Source: an uncultured Sutterella sp. (GTDB lineage: Bacteria > Pseudomonadota > Gammaproteobacteria > Burkholderiales > Burkholderiaceae_F). Taken from it: a DNA stretch of 22,991 nt. Below the pieces are notes generated by a model. It worked only from the letters and a program-made list of their open reading frames with translations, searched no databases and was not told the DNA's origin. The position numbers were made by a program, and so were the translations under genes. The stretch is taken from contig CAJJRX010000031.1 of assembly GCA_905194315.1 (NCBI GenBank), forward strand, positions 1 through 22,991, read 5' to 3'. How positions within the stretch are numbered: the first letter of the stretch is position 1; every line of letters begins with the position of its first letter. Positions 22,777-22,991 of this stretch are shown here, piece after piece.

Positions 22777-22991
22777 TTACTTGCCTGCTGCCGCACGCTG
22801 ACCGGCGATACGACCGAAGACAAGGCAGTCAAGAATGGCAACGGAGCCAAGGCGCACAGCACCGTGCACACCGCCGCAGGATTCACCGGCTGCGTACAGA
22901 CCGGGGATGGGCTTGTCGTCCATCACGTCGAGCACGTGGCAGTCCATATCGGTCACCAGACCGCCCATGCAGTGGTGAACCTTCGGAGACA
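22777..22991 (-). CDS. FAD-dependent fumarate reductase/flavocytochrome c-type flavoprotein, C-terminal fragment
   Basis: Only the last 70 residues are in the window; the gene continues beyond the right edge. The frame is open to the edge (beginning S-P-K-V-H-H). The visible part carries the PKVHHCMGGL active-site segment (usually VHHTMGG), and IPGLYAAGESCGGVHGAVRLG, the FAD-contacting end of the FAD_binding_2 fold, with the closing LVFGRIAG helix. This is the family of flavocytochrome c fumarate reductases, urocanate reductases and related periplasmic respiratory reductases; the substrate cannot be told from this part. A threonine-to-cysteine change after the two histidines, and GSVAI where family members often have GGNAI, are worth noting. 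No haem motif can be judged. Confidence 0.85.
   Translation of the reverse strand, partial: SPKVHHCMGGLVTDMDCHVLDVMDDKPIPGLYAAGESCGGVHGAVRLGSVAILDCLVFGRIAGQRAAAGK

Noticed and set aside
1..22991. CRISPR arrays, tRNA or rRNA genes, insertion sequences, integrase or attachment sites.
   Set aside because: No regularly spaced repeats, cloverleaf-type segments, transposase-like frames or flanking direct repeats were seen by eye; a covariance-model scan could still find a small RNA gene.

Overview
The window looks like a piece of chromosome from a betaproteobacterium of the order Burkholderiales, most probably a gut-associated Sutterella/Parasutterella-type organism. This is inference, from three things: moderately high GC with strongly GC-biased third codon positions; a minus-strand run ndk-rlmN-rodZ-ispG-hisS-yfgM-bamB-der-hfq-hflX-hflK-hflC-hisZ-purA-hpt, which is a well-known betaproteobacterial order; and a flavocytochrome c/fumarate-reductase-type flavoprotein at the right edge, a family abundant in Sutterellaceae. 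Neither the species nor any database match was checked.

Layout. 1-2131 (plus strand): a short-chain dehydrogenase, an MdaB-like quinone reductase and a stand-alone HicB-type antitoxin/regulator. 2213-3661 (minus): an MscS-family channel, convergent with the HicB gene across a shared terminator. 3849-7086 (minus): a purine phosphoribosyltransferase, purA and hisZ. 7311-9773 (minus): hflC and hflK, the membrane regulators of FtsH. 10154-11269 (plus): an M20 metallopeptidase sitting head-on inside what is normally a continuous hfq-hflX-hflK-hflC operon. 11348-12800 (minus): hflX and hfq. 13012-21742 (minus): der, bamB, a YfgM-like TPR protein, hisS, ispG, rodZ, rlmN and ndk. 22053-22628 (plus): an unrecognised 191-residue protein. 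22777-22991 (minus): the C-terminus of an FAD-binding reductase cut by the window edge.

The minus-strand cluster is housekeeping: nucleotide supply (ndk, purA, hpt), translation and ribosome assembly or rescue (hisS, rlmN, der, hflX), isoprenoids (ispG), envelope and cell shape (bamB, yfgM, rodZ), RNA-based regulation (hfq) and membrane proteolysis (hflKC). Good rho-independent terminators divide it into transcription units: hpt after purA has its own terminator, hflKC ends at 7241-7273, der ends at 12967-12990, and a terminator-like hairpin lies between bamB and der. Several leaders or spacers are strongly structured: hfq, hflK, hisZ, ispG/rodZ and yfgM/bamB.

I found no CRISPR array, tRNA, rRNA, insertion sequence, prophage or obvious defence system. 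Nothing here is a clearly new multi-gene system. The items most worth a second look are the unrecognised gene at 22053-22628, the M20 gene that splits the hfq-hfl operon and leaves hflKC with a hairpin-rich leader of its own, the hfq leader palindrome beside an A-rich tract, and the unusual start region of hflX.
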